Notes under the pieces: model-generated
Database searches by the model: none
What the model was told of the DNA's origin: nothing
What the model saw: the letters and a program-made list of their open reading frames with translations, nothing else
Origin: Ariolimax columbianus
Lineage: Eukaryota > Mollusca > Gastropoda > Stylommatophora > Arionidae
Direction: 5' to 3'
Assembly: GCA_036924085.1 (NCBI GenBank)
Contig: JAVGWX010000018.1
Coordinates: 20,077,464-20,141,463, forward strand
Length of the DNA: 64,000 nucleotides
Shown here: piece after piece, positions 1 through 10,689 of the stretch
How positions within the stretch are numbered: position 1 is the stretch's first letter
Layout of the letters: each line of letters begins with the position of its first letter
Translations under genes and position numbers: made by a program

Positions 1-1490
1 ATCTGGGAGTCACATTTGATCGGCGCATGACATGGAAAAGTCAGATCGAGAGAAACCGAAGGAGATCCAGAGAAAGAATGGCAATCATGAGGAAACATGC
101 TGGCACAAGCTGGGGAGCAGACGAAAGCATACTAAAGAAACTGTACACTGGAAGAGTGAGACCAGTTCTCGAGTATGGCATTGCGGCATGGACAACAGCA
201 GCAAAGGCGAACTTCGATAAAGTTAGCAAACTTCAAAACCAAGCCATGAGAGTTATAATAGGAGGCATGAAGTCAACGCCAACTATAGAACTTGAAAAGA
301 TTACAAAACTGCAATCCATGACCGATAGAAGAGACTGCAGAGCCCAGCTGCAGTCAGAGAAACTCTGAAGACTGACTGACCATCCAATGCACCAGAGAAT
401 AAACAATTTGAGAAATGGGAAACTAAAGCGGAGAAACTTTGCAGAAATAGCCAAAGCAAAGATGCACGAAGATCCCATAAACGGACTAACAACACCAAAA
501 CCCATCACTACTGTACGAAAACCTACCTGGAGGCAGCATATATTTCCAGAGGTGGTAGAAAATATACCAGGTATTGGAAACAAAAACTGCCAGACTGAAA
601 AAGAAAGGAGAGATACTACCCTAAGCTTTATATCGAAAAACTACCCAAGCATGGACTGGACACATGCATACACCGACGGTTCTGTAACAAACACTACACA
701 GAACGGAGGGGCAGGAGCATTCCTGAACCTACCAAATGGCAGAAAAATAACACTGTCATTCGCTACTGGTAAGTACACAAGCAATTTCAGAGCGGAGGCA
801 GAGGCACTGAGGGCGGCACTGGAAGAAATGGTGACACACAAAGAAAATGAAAGCCATATAGTCCTGCTTACAGATGCTCTCGCCGTAGTCACGGCGCTAA
901 AAAGCCAGAAAAACACTGAGCTTAATGACTTAAGAGCAGTACTCTGCAAACTGTGCCAGCAGTCCGCACCAAAAAGGGTAGTGGTACAGTGGGTCCCATC
1001 ACACTGCAACATCCAAGGCAACGAGGAGGCAGACAGACTGGCAAAAGAAGGTGCAAGACTACCACAAACAGATACTGGTATGACGTACGAAGAGTCAAAA
1101 CGGCTTATCAAATACATGACCAGATACATGACCAAATAGGAAACCGAATATACTGGTTACACCAAAAACGATGCCTATTACCAGTTGAACAGAAGAGAGC
1201 AGGTCGTGGTCTTCAGACTTCGCACTGACCACAATAGACTGAGGTACCACCTATTCAACAAATTGAAGATAGGTGGTACCGACGAATGCCCGTGCTGTAC
1301 CGGTAAAATGACCGCTGAACATCTGCTGCAGAACTGCCCGACATAAGAGGATCAGAGAGAGCAGATGTGGCCATCACCAGTGGAACTGCAGGACAAGCTC
1401 TATGGCAGTGTCGACAGCCTCAGGATGACCGCCGCTTTTTTCGAAAAAATAATGGTTACTGTCTGACTGCGTACGATGAAGAAGAAGAAG
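1..1490 (+). mobile_element. LINE-A 3' fragment (RT end, RNase H, zinc knuckle), broken
   Basis: The fragment begins mid-RT at the window edge and matches the C-terminal ~490 residues of the near-intact LINE-A ORF at 15054-18989. It keeps the RT thumb region, an RNase H domain (AYTDGS, LLTDALAVV, QWVPSHCN, EEADRLAKEG) and the end of the zinc-knuckle region. It is dead: an Arg codon has become TGA at 366-368, a Trp codon has become TAG at 1137-1139, a further stop (TAA) interrupts the knuckle region near 1345, and one knuckle Gly-type position reads CCT. A 12-bp duplication near 1110-1135 repeats YMT(R/K). The native stop (KIMVTV*) is kept at about 1465 and is followed by a GAA-rich tail at 1478-1490. 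No host function is expected. Confidence 0.93.
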
Positions 1491-2560
1491 CTCTCTGTGA
1501 GTTTGCTTTCACCTTTCAATATATTCACCTTTCTTCAGACTGAGTCTCACTTTTTCCCTCTTTAGCAAACCTGCCTCGTCTCTCCCATGCATTTTGCAGG
1601 TGACAAAAATCTAATGCATTTACACACTGTTCAAATTATTGTTGGAATAAATAAAATCGTGTTCAAATTGATTGCCAACAAACACGTACTAAACTTTAAT
1701 TAAAATGTCATTATTTTCTTCATTACACCTCAAGCTGTCTGATTTTTGACACTTGCATAGATCCACACCTTCTGTATCACAGATGAAGATGCTATTCAAA
1801 CATATTGACACATCCTTTAATTCTGCGGTCAATATCTGTCAGCCTACCGCCACGTTTTCCGTTACCCTTGTAGACCCAGACTTACCCTGCCAAGAAATGT
1901 CCTCAAAACGTCAGAAAGCATAAATCCCAATTGAGTTTTACGACAAATATATATATTTCGTCAAGAAATACTCAACTAATCCAACAACTGCTCAACAAAT
2001 ATGCAAAACTGGCAGAAATGTGCGCTGTTAATCTCTCAGATGTCAAAACAATGAATAAATACATTACATACAAAAACAGCATGGTACACATAAAATGGCG
2101 GATGTCTTTCCGTTTCACTTCACTGCCGCTGGTGACAAACGCCGTAAAACATATTTAACTAGTTTCAGAAATCTTATTTGAATTAGTAATTGTATTTGGT
2201 GCTTGAGATGGCCTGATGTTCGCTTCAACAACCGTTGGAGGGCTCTTCAACAGCGTCCTGATGCCGGGGATTGTCGGTACGAACAATGCGCTGAGCACTA
2301 CAGCGTTAATCTTTCAATAGGGAACGTACGGCATCCATTAATTCCTCAATTTCTTCTTAATCAGAATGGTAATTATCGCGCAAGTGTCTGGACTGTTCAC
2401 CCCTGTTCATGTGGTTTAATATTGTCTCGAGGAAGGTTAGAGCGAGCGGTTTGGAAACCATATTCATAACCAAACGGGCACGGGTTCGAAACCTCTTTTT
2501 TCTGAGTAAATTTAAAAAATAACCTGCACACTGCGTAACAACTACAGGGACAAGTAATCT
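1491..2560. other. No gene recognised
   Basis: Moderately AT-rich sequence with no domain, splice-bounded exon or repeat that I can support. Short open frames near 1931-2158 and 2203-2469 show no family resemblance. Confidence 0.5.
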
Positions 2561-2684
2561 TTATTTCTCAGCCCTATAAATTCTTTTCAGGTGATCTCAG
2601 CTTTGGAACGAAGTGCCGCACTAATAATTATTAATACGATGGCAAAGTAGTAGAGCAAAAACACCTGGTCAGTTCTCGTTATCG

Positions 2685-2890
2685 GAACGCTCCAGTTGAC
2701 TCGGCTGTAAATGAATTTGTGCCAAACCCTCACGCGACGTCCTGGTCAGTATGGTGTGCCAAACCCTGACGCGACGTCCTGGTCAGTATATCGTGCCAAA
2801 CACTGACGCGACGTCCTGGTCAGTATATCGTACCAAACACTGACGCGACGTCCTGGTCAGTATGTTGTGCCTACCTGGACTACCCATAGC
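2685..2890 (+). repeat. 37-bp VNTR in a dispersed repeat (copy 1), four units
   Basis: Four tandem 37-bp units (about 2722-2870) carry the core GACGTCCTGGTCAGTAT followed by NNGTGCC. The same 37-bp period and a related core occur at 26663-26772, 35068-35205 and 60840-60905 (-). The sequence just upstream (near 2695-2712) resembles the SINE-G core CTCGGCTGTAAATG. Confidence 0.75.
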
Positions 2891-2954
2891 CACAAAAAAT
2901 GCAAAATCACAGACGCATTGGATTATTAACTTCTATTGCCTTGAAACTTCCTTA

Positions 2955-3313
2955 CTCTTTTTCTTCTTCTTCGTTCTCAATCTCCCGCTACCAGGCCATG
3001 AAAGGGGCTGTGCAAGTAGCAGGCTGTAGTCCGGAGAACAGAATGCATTATGTCGTAGTTTACAGCTTGACTGCGATATTTGCACCTTTCGGTCTGACAC
3101 ATCCGACTTTAGCAGGCATTTTTGAGAACCAGGTTAGCCTTCACTCTTCGATCCCTTCTCCTTAGCCAGTCTGCTCTGCTGCAGCCTGTTATCCGGGATC
3201 ACCGCGTGGAAGTGTAGAAGGGTCTTGGCTGCTCATGTTCGCTGGCCCTGACGCTAGCAGTCAGCTATGGGTTGCTGACCGTTGCAGTTCATGCGCTGCT
3301 CAGCATCGTGATC
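2955..3313 (-). mobile_element. SINE-B copy, near full length
   Basis: A dispersed retroposon of about 350 bp. In its own orientation it starts near GGATCAAGATGCTGAGCAG (seen here as GATCACGATGCTGAGCAG), carries CACGCGGTGATCC and GGTGCAAATATCGCAG, and ends at GAACGAAGAAGAAG with a (GAA)n tail (2955-2975 here). A 12-bp target duplication around the 44474-44640 copy shows that it is a retroposon. No clear tRNA, 7SL or 5S head was recognised, so its origin is open. Confidence 0.8.
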
Positions 3314-3319
3314 CTGACA

Positions 3320-4045
3320 CTTCCTTACGAACTGTTAAGATCAGTTTATACCTCCGTGCCAGAATATCATCATAGAAACACGTTCGTCATAGAGACCAGG
3401 GGAGACCACTGATCTGAACTTCCTCTGTTTTCCCAGTTGCCGCATTAATTTATATGATGGGAGGCAATATAATTCTTCGTATCTGTCAAATTTGTATGTA
3501 ACCCATCTTGTCCTCATAAAATAGAATGTAGCCATCGGATACCGCCTGTAACGGCGAAAGACGTTATATGTTTTGTGTTGGTACTCGCATAACGACACAC
3601 CTGAAGCTCGATTACCCACAACGATACGGGAAAGCCCCCTAGAGCGCGTAAAATAAAACGCCAACGCTATCTTTAACTTCTATGTTTACCATGTTTTATT
3701 GTTATTTTTTTTACCCGTCTCTTCCGTGCCTCCCACTTTTCTGTCATATATAACGACTGCCCTGTTCACGAACCGGGGGGGGGGGGGGGGGGGGGTTATA
3801 ATATACAGTTGAGGTTTTGTACAATGATAATTCTAAGACTTAATCCCTGACAGAACTGGTAGATATTGGAGTACTTTCAGTTCTTCTGTTTATCACATTG
3901 GCTACCTGACTTTCAGTTATGGAAGGGACGGCATCGAATAATGGAGCGGGTAACCCCACCTGGTACTTGCGACATTAATTCACCTCTTACAACAGAAGTA
4001 TCGATTTTAGCACCGAATTTGAGATAGTTATAAATAGGTAACTTT
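3320..4045. other. No gene recognised; poly-G run
   Basis: Unassigned sequence. A run of about 20 G residues lies at 3774-3796. The 3341-3664 (-) open frame has no recognisable domain. Confidence 0.45.
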
Positions 4046-4948
4046 TTGTTGGGGGTGTCATACATTCTGCGAGAACAGACGAGAATTTCTTGGATATGTC
4101 AACGTTGGTCAATGTTAGGGGGCCGAACGATTACCAACCTTCGTTTTGTAGATGACATCGACCGGTTTGCGGGTTCAGAAGCAGAACTCCAAGAATGGGT
4201 TAGAAGGCTTGAGGAAACAGCTCTTGGCTATGGTATGGAGATAAACGCTGGAAAGACAAATTTAATGACCAACAACACCCAGGGCTTCAACAGCAGGATA
4301 AAAGCTAATGGCCAAGAACTCGAAGTGGTTGCCCGTTTTAAATATCTGGGTTCGATTGTCAGTGATGAAGGATCAAAATGTGAGGTGTTGGCCAGAATAG
4401 CACAGACAATAGCGGCGCTTGCATGGCTTAACACAATCTGGCAAGATAAATGGTTAGCATTATGCACGAATATCAGAATAATGCGAACACTGGTACTGTC
4501 AATATTTCTTTATGCTTGTGAGACATGGACAGTTACAGCTGACCATCAGAGAAGGATACAGGCCTTGGAGATATGTTTCCGAAGACATTTAAACGTCACG
4601 TACAAAGATCGAGTTACAAATGAGGAAATACGAGATAGAATTACAACAGCAATAGGGCCTTTTGAACACTTCTTGGCAACTGTCAAAAGAAGGAAACTCG
4701 CTTGGTACGGTCACATATCGAGATCAACTGGTCTTGCAAATACGACCCTCCGCGGAAAGGTGCAAGGCAGACGACGAAGAGGCCGGCCCAAAACGAGGTG
4801 GGAGGACAAAATAAAAGAATGGACCAATCTCCTACCAGAACAGGCACAGGCAGCGGCTGCTGACAGAGAAGGGTGGCGTAGGGTTATGAGGATGTCTTCA
4901 CGTGTGTCCCAACGACCTCACCGGTTACGGGATGACCTGACCTGACCT
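4046..4948 (+). mobile_element. RTE-A LINE, 3' fragment of reverse transcriptase
   Basis: A 299-residue open frame matches the C-terminal half of RTE-type LINE reverse transcriptases. It begins shortly before the RT active-site box, here TNLRFVDDID where the family has F-A-D-D. This is followed by YGMEINAGKTNLM, FKYLGSIVSDEGSK and the RT connection motif ILSIFLYACETWT-like segment, then KLAWYGHISRS and RGRPKTRWEDKIKEW. The element ends in the typical RTE 3' tail of repeated TGACC (4934-4948). The frame is uninterrupted, but endonuclease and RT palm are missing, so it is a 5'-truncated, non-autonomous insertion. The Ala-to-Val change in the catalytic box would probably disable RT anyway. Confidence 0.9.
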
Positions 4949-4949
4949 G

Positions 4950-5250
4950 GTATATCATAAAGGAGAGCAGCATCCAGTTTCTACTTGCCTTAAAAGGGAT
5001 GTCCTGCCGATGTTTGTCCTGGTGACATCTCCATCTACCCTGTGGTTCAGTCAATGATAACACCATCAAACTTGCATCGCCTGACAGCATGGATAATGCC
5101 ACGCAGCTGTAGAAACTGGATGCTACCTCGACAGATTCAAGAAAGTCATCGCTGATTTCAAATCAGATAGCAGAACAATCGGAAGCAGAAGCGAAAGGAG
5201 AAATTCGCTGAAGCAGAATGTTTCACAACCCCGGCAGTTAAAAAGGGGAC
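4950..5250. other. No gene recognised
   Basis: Unassigned spacer between RTE-A and a SINE-A copy. Confidence 0.4.
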
Positions 5251-5254
5251 TATT

Positions 5255-5525
5255 CTGTTCGACTCCGGACTCCGTCGTCTTTTTCACGGGTGCTTGATGC
5301 GGAGTCCCCTGCATTTCGTAGTCGTCTTGTCCTTGACTTGCCACTGTGGTCGGGCTGCTCGAGACGAGAGAGTGAGGATACAAATTACCGCTCTTAATCC
5401 TTTCTAGCGCTATTTTTAGCAAGGATTAAGAGCGATAATTTGTATCCTCACTAAAACTACCGCTAGCAAAATGAATTATGCCATCATCGTCTACGATGGA
5501 CGGCGGCCTTTGCCTTTGCTTTGAA
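5255..5525 (+). mobile_element. SINE-A copy, 5'-truncated
   Basis: It begins at the B-box region (GTTCGACTCCGGACTCCG), has lost the A-box half of the tRNA-related head, and continues through the body (GGTGCTTGATGCGGAGTCC, CTCGAGACGAGAGAGTGAGG). It reaches the 3' region with CGCTATTTTTAGCAAGGATT and ATTATGCCATCATCGTCTA. Complete copies lie at 23765-24034 (-) and 10690-11062 (-). Confidence 0.85.
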
Positions 5526-5559
5526 TTGAAGAACAAGTACCGGATAATTAAATTAATAT

Positions 5560-5850
5560 GCTTTCTGAGATGTGCAGTCAATTTCGTTTGTAAATTCTCT
5601 GGAGCATCGCGTTAGTTCAGTTCATAGCGAACAAATTGCTGGTGTCTGTGGTAACAGCGTGGCTCGGTTCGAATCGGTGACCGGAGACCAAAAAAATCCA
5701 GGTCGTAATATTAATCGGGGACTGCTTCTCCAGTCAATCCAGCTGTTAATAGGTACCTGACGCATGAGTTAGGGAAAGTAAAAACAGCAAGGAAGGACCC
5801 TGGCCACCCCACCTCTCACAGCCTGCGGCTTAATACAATTGAGTCTTCAA
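5560..5850 (+). mobile_element. SINE-G-like tRNA-derived element, diverged
   Basis: A B-box-like GGTTCGAATCGG (about 5664) is followed about 70 bp later by CAGCTGTTAATAGGTACCTG, which matches the core (AGCTGTAAATGGGTACCTG) seen at 38990 and, inverted, at 50610. The A-box half is not convincing, so confidence is moderate. Confidence 0.45.
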
Positions 5851-6029
5851 AAACTCCATTTCCAACCAGTAGTTAGTTCTGCTGAAACACCATTTTATAT
5901 TTGTTTACTTTAAATGCACTGCCGAAAGACAAATATTCTGAAACCAAATTCTTCTAACACCACAGCGATTATGTTAGGAATCTCCCCCTTACAGTATGTG
6001 GACTCCTTCATATACCTGAATAGTTATAT

Positions 6030-6645
6030 AGACAGACGTGGCAGTACCGAAAACGATATATAGATACACGTGGCAGTACCGAAAACGATATATAGACAGA
6101 CACGCGTGGCAGTACCGAAAACGATATATAGACACACGTGGCAGTACTGAAAACGATATATAGACACGTGGCAGTACTAAAAACGATATATAGACAGACG
6201 TGGTATTACCGAAAACGATATATAGACAGACACACGTGGCAATACCGTAAACGATATAGACACACATCGCAGTACCGAAAACGATATATAAACAGACACA
6301 CGTGGCAGTACCGAAAACGATATAGACACACGTGACAGTACCGAAAACGATATATAGACACACGTAGCAGTACCGAAAACGATATATAGACACACGTGGC
6401 AGTACCGAAAACGATATAGACACACGTGGCAGTACCGAAAACGATATATAGACAGACACACGTGGCAGTACCGAAAACGATATAGACATACGTGGCAGTA
6501 CCGAAAACGATACATAGACACACACGTAGCAGTACTGAAAACGATATATAGACACGTGGCAGTACTAAAAACGATATATAGACAGACGTGGTATTACCGA
6601 AAACGATATATAGACAGACACACGTGGCAGTACCGAAAACGATAT
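6030..6645. repeat. 28-36 bp minisatellite, about 19 units
   Basis: Units read GTGGCAGTACCGAAAACGAT followed by ATATAGACA(GACA)CAC. Length varies by presence of ATAT and GACA tetranucleotides. A block of several units near 6130-6230 recurs near 6535-6625 (CGTGGTATTACCGAAAACG variant), so segments were duplicated as groups. Open frames across it are artefacts of the repeat. Confidence 0.95.
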
Positions 6646-6829
6646 CACATTACCTATCCAAAAGGTGTAAGATGCTTTTATTGGGTTTTACTTATGGAAA
6701 TGCAACGAAATTAAGTTCTGAATAAAATTGCAAATCTTCAACTCCATTTTTAAGTCCGTCCTTTATTGTGACTCTGTAACCTGTGGTACTTAAGTTGAAT
6801 TAACTTCACATTAAGCTGAGCGGCCAGAG

Positions 6830-7152
6830 ACATAATTCGGACTGCTCGTGCCAGGGCCAGCGAACCAAGGCTGCCAAGACCCTTCTACACATCCCACGCG
6901 GTGATCCTGGATAACAGGCTGCAACAGAGCAGGATGGCTAAGGAGAAGGGAGCGAAGAGGAAATGCTAACCCGGTACTCTAAAATGCCTGCAGAAGTCGG
7001 ATGTGTCGGACCGAAATGTACAAACATCGCAGTCAGACTGTAAACGACGAGACAACGCATTCCGTTCTCTAGACAACACTCTGCTACTTGCTAAGCCGCT
7101 TTCATGGCTTAGTAGCGGGATATTGAGAACGAACGACAAAGAAGAAGAAAAC
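6830..7152 (+). mobile_element. SINE-B copy, 5' end diverged
   Basis: Carries the diagnostic CACGCGGTGATCC-type segment (here CCACGCGGTGATCC), CGGATGTGTCGGACCGAAA and GAGAACGAACGACAAAGAAG with the GAA-rich tail. The first ~40 bp are poorly matched. Confidence 0.85.
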
Positions 7153-7154
7153 TG

Positions 7155-7785
7155 AACTTTATTATACTGATTTAGAAATCTGTAGTCTAACAACCAGTTT
7201 TCTCCACTTCACCGTTACTAAAAAATAACTCAGTATCCGATCTATTTTTTCATGTATTTAACTGACCCTGCCTCCACTATACTCTTTGGCAATGCATTCC
7301 AAGCATTCACCACCTCTCTTTCACTAAGACATATTTCCTAATTTCTAATCTGGACCTGCCTTTAAGACAATTTTTAGCTGTGTCGTTTAGTTCTTGTAGT
7401 AGGTTGTACTGTTAACAACTTCGTATAGTCTTTTCCTTTCTATTGGTTATCTTATCAATATAAATTAAGACATCTCGAATTCTTCTCTGTTCTAGACACT
7501 GTAGACTTGTTGTTCTGAGTGTTTCCTCATAACTGTAATTCTCGAATTTCACTATTAGTTTTGTAGCTATTCTGTGTATCCTTTCTATCATTTTAATATC
7601 CACCCTATGATAAGAACTCCACACCTGAACACAGTACTCCAATTTAGATCTCACTACTGTTTTATACAGTTGAACTATCACTTCCTTGCTCCTATGTGTA
7701 AAGTTTCTTTTGATTATCCTTAATATTTCATTAGCCTTTTTCATTGCAACCTGTGCTCACGTACCTTATCTTACAAAAATTAGCG
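7155..7785 (-). mobile_element. CR1-like LINE 3' fragment
   Basis: An open frame (7412-7744) reads KEVIVQLYKTVV, LEYCVQVWSSYHR and MIERIHRIATKLIV, the C-terminal RT thumb signature of CR1/L2-type LINEs. The 3' UTR beyond it (7155-7410) ends in the family tail, which in element orientation reads roughly AAACTGGTTGT...TCTAAA(C)CAGTATAA. The same segment at 42940-43660 (-) aligns along its length. It lacks the RT catalytic core. Confidence 0.85.
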
Positions 7786-8222
7786 ACAAAGCTGATAGTA
7801 GGATTCCAGAATTAGAGTTATGAGGAAAGACTCAGAAAAACAGACTGCCGTGTCTAGAAAAGAGAACAATTAGAGGTGATTTCATACAGGTTTATAAGAT
7901 AATCAAAGTAAAGGATAAATTAGACTATAACAAGTTTTGTTTTCAAAATACAACCACCTACAAGAACAAGAGGGCATAGCTACAAATTAACTAAAGAAAG
8001 GTCCAGATTAGATATTAGGAAATATTTTTTGGGGGGCAGACAGGGGTGAATGCTGGGAATGCATTGCCACAGGAAGTAGTAGAGGCAGGAACAATTAATG
8101 CATTTAAGAATATATTGGATGCTTATAGCTTTTGTATCAAGGAAATGAATATGAAACTGGTTGTATACAGACTCTCCAGTCTTCTAAACCAGTAAAACGA
8201 CGTTTAATTAAGTTAATTTAAG
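7785..8222 (+). mobile_element. CR1-like LINE 3' end, second copy head-to-head
   Basis: The same family as the preceding element but on the opposite strand. It contains AGCGACAAAGCTGATAGTAG, GTCTAGAAAAGAGAACAATT and the end AAACTGGTTGTATACAGACT ... TCTAAACCAGTAAAACGACG with a TTAAG-rich tail. The reading frame is broken by a G-run insertion near 8032. The two copies meet within a few bases near 7785. Confidence 0.85.
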
Positions 8223-8224
8223 AC

Positions 8225-8655
8225 AGTACTCGGTGCTGTTGTTGTTGCTCTTGTTGATGATGATGGTGCTGTTGTTCGTTAAGGGTTTAACCTGCTTTTT
8301 GGCGAAGATTCGCCCTTTCAACTTCAGAGATAGTCGGTTAGGTCACTTCAGGGCGTCACACCTGTTGAGAATGCTGTGGAATGTATTGTTATTGTTACAC
8401 CGCTCCCAGCTGTAAGTCGTCTAAGCCGCGAAACTGAGATTTCACAACATGAAACATTATCACTTCTTCTTTAGCCAGAGTGTCAACAATACGGGCCACA
8501 TTTCCGTACCGTGTGTGCAATAATATGTGCCCTGTGACATCGACACTAGACCGAGAGCCTTGTAAGATTTCGCTGTAGACTGGAATTTTGAACGGCAGTA
8601 ATATGTTTTGCCGGATAAAACTGCTCCTCTATTGGATACAATACATTCAACTTAA
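8225..8655. other. No gene recognised
   Basis: Unassigned sequence with a short GTT/GAT-rich start (8233-8280). Confidence 0.4.
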
Positions 8656-8659
8656 ATAT

Positions 8660-8744
8660 ATATCTGTCTGTCTATCTATTGATATATCTATCTATCTATA
8701 TATATGTCTATCTGTCTTCTCTCTCTCTCTCGCTCTCTCTCTCG

Positions 8745-8812
<68 letters not shown>
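8660..8812. repeat. Compound microsatellite (TCTA)n-(CT)n-(TA)n
   Basis: Consecutive TCTA, CT and TA tracts. The tract ends exactly where the SINE-A copy begins. Confidence 0.95.
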
Positions 8813-8816
<4 letters not shown>

Positions 8817-8817
<1 letters not shown>

Positions 8818-9046
8818 GGTTCGACTTCGGACTCCGCCGTCTTTTTCATGGGTGCTTCATGCGGAGTCCCCTGCATCTCGTTGTCGCCCTCTAGTCGTCT
8901 TGTCCTTGACTTGCCACTGGGGTCGGGTGGCTCGAGACGAGAGAGTGAGAATAAAAAGAAGCGAAATTAAACTTTTCTAAAAAGTAGCGCTAGCAAATAA
9001 ATTATGCCATCATCGTCTACGATGGACGGGTGCCTTTGCATTTGCC

Positions 9047-9050
<4 letters not shown>
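8817..9050 (+). mobile_element. SINE-A copy, 5'-truncated, between microsatellites
   Basis: It starts at GGTTCGACTTCGGACTCC (B box) and runs through ATTATGCCATCATCGTCTA and TTTGCATTTGCC. It is flanked by TA-rich tracts on both sides (8780-8810 and 9047-9083). Confidence 0.85.
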
Positions 9051-9103
<53 letters not shown>

Positions 9104-9180
9104 TGAGAGGGAGGGGGTGTGAGAAAGAGAGAGGGAGAGACAGAGGGAGAGACAGAGCAAAAAAGAGGAGAGAGAGAAAA
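9047..9180. repeat. Microsatellite (TA)n-(GA)n
   Basis: A TA tract followed by GA-rich sequence, leading directly into an RTE-A 3' end. Confidence 0.9.
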
Positions 9181-9300
9181 AGGTGGGAGGACAGTTTAGA
9201 AGAATGGACCAATCCTCGATCAGAAGAGGCACAGGCCGCTGATAGAAAAGGGTTGCGTGGGGTTGTGAGGATGTCTTCATGTGTGCCCCATAGGTAGGAT
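9180..9300 (+). mobile_element. RTE-A 3'-terminal fragment
   Basis: About 120 bp matching the last coding stretch of the 4046-4948 element (RWED-LEEWTNP, AQAADRKG, VVRMSSCVP). It is heavily 5'-truncated. Confidence 0.8.
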
Positions 9301-9910
9301 TTGGGAGGTTTGTTTCAGGTCTATAACCACTGCCTGGCTTATGATTTGATCTGCTCTTGCAAGTTCTTTTGTTTTAGATTTGAAGTGGTTTCTCTTTAAT
9401 CTCCCTCTTCCCAGGCGATTTATCTTGTCATATATTGGTTGATTACGCATTCGCTTGAAATTCTCCCCCTGCTGGATTATTGTTTTTTTTTAAATTTTCC
9501 GCGTCTCCATACTTCCGATTCGTGTGATGTTCTCCATTGCATTTATCAGTGTTGTTCTCAGAGCTCCAGTGATGATACGTATACCTTGGTTTTGGTTCTA
9601 TTTATTTTGTGAAAGTTATTCTTTGTTGCTGTGGACCATGCTGCTATCCCGTATTCTAGCACTGGTCTCACATAACCTGTGTACAGTTTCTTTAGTGTGC
9701 CCGAGATCGCTCCCCATGTTGAGCCTGATATTTTTCTCATTATGGCCATTCTGTTCTTAGCTTTGTTGGTGGCTTTTTTAAATCTGGTTTTTCCATGTCA
9801 ACCTTGGGTCATTGTTATTCTCAGACATGTTGGACTTATGTCAAGGGGGAGAGTCTGGCCTTTTTACTTTTAAGATAACTTCTTGAGGCTTGGGAGATAT
9901 GGAGAAAATT
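9300..9910 (-). mobile_element. Diverged LINE-A-related fragment
   Basis: An open frame at 9558-9749 reads MAIMRKISGSTWGAIS, LKKLYTGYVRPVLEYGIAAW and STATKNNFHK, matching LINE-A residues ~843-890 with many changes. Flanking sequence has decayed. This is an older subfamily or sister family of LINE-A. Confidence 0.75.
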
Positions 9911-10182
9911 GTGTGCGTGGTTTTGGTTTAGTTTATAACGATTTGCCATTTTAAAAAATATGCATTTTGTTTAATAAATTTAATAATAAAATAACATATC
10001 TTGTTCTGATCAGGTGTAAAGGCCGCAGTCGTAAGCGAAGATGAGATCTAAGATCGTTGCTTTCCTTATCTTGATGTAAGACTTCAGACTTTTCTAATTG
10101 AACAACCGACTTTGCGTCATGTACTTGATATGCATGCCGGTAACAGCACCATGTACAGCATCGGAGAGCATTGCTGCATACA
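9910..10182. other. No gene recognised
   Basis: Unassigned spacer between a LINE-A relic and a SINE-B copy. Confidence 0.4.
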
Positions 10183-10194
10183 CTATTTAAAGAG

Positions 10195-10392
10195 CGTCGG
10201 TCCTGCCGGCGACGGATGTGTCGGACCTAAAGGTGCAAATATCGCAGTCAAGCTGTAAACGAGCGACACAACGTATTCTTTTTCTCCGAACGACATCCTG
10301 CTACTTACAAAGCTTTGTTCGGGGCTTGGTATGAGGAAATTGAGAACGAACGCAGAAGAAGAAGAAGAAGAAGAAGAAGAAGAAGAAGAAAG
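10195..10392 (+). mobile_element. SINE-B copy, 5'-truncated, with (GAA)n tail
   Basis: Begins near GACGGATGTGTCGGACC, includes GGTGCAAATATCGCAGTCA and ends GAGAACGAACGCAGAAGAAG with about 12 GAA units (10351-10392). It abuts an RT fragment in the opposite orientation. Confidence 0.88.
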
Positions 10393-10399
10393 AGAATCA

Positions 10400-10600
10400 G
10401 TGCCAGAATACAACCCTGTTTGACATCATTGGTGACTGGGAAGGTTGCAGACAATTCTCCTTCTTGCGGTACTCGAGCCATCATGGAACTGACAGACAAC
10501 AGCAATGAATCTGCCGGGATAATCTTAGAGCTATTTTCTAATTGGACGTAAATAGTGCCGGATTTTCCCAACACCCAACTATGCTGTCGCCTTGAGTATC
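10400..10600 (-). mobile_element. LINE RT palm fragment
   Basis: On the minus strand the motif FPVTNDVKQGCILALILF matches the RT block usually written PVTNGVKQGCVLAPTLF, preceded by MARVPQEGELSA. It is too short and degraded to assign to a family. The SINE-B tail interrupts the reading right after this block. Confidence 0.7.
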
Positions 10601-10689
10601 AAGGTTATAAAAGCCTTTTTGGTGGTTTTTTAATAAGATTTTACAAAAAGAGTATCCACTTTTCTTCTGTCCTAAGGCAAGCTCGGCAC

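Noticed and set aside
1931..2469. Two short open frames as possible exons
   Set aside because: No domain, no convincing splice sites, no second copy.
4046..4945. Host gene with a 299-residue protein
   Set aside because: All motifs belong to RTE-type reverse transcriptase; it ends in the RTE tail.
5989..6555. 188-residue repetitive open frame
   Set aside because: Minisatellite translation; unit length varies and other frames are equally open.
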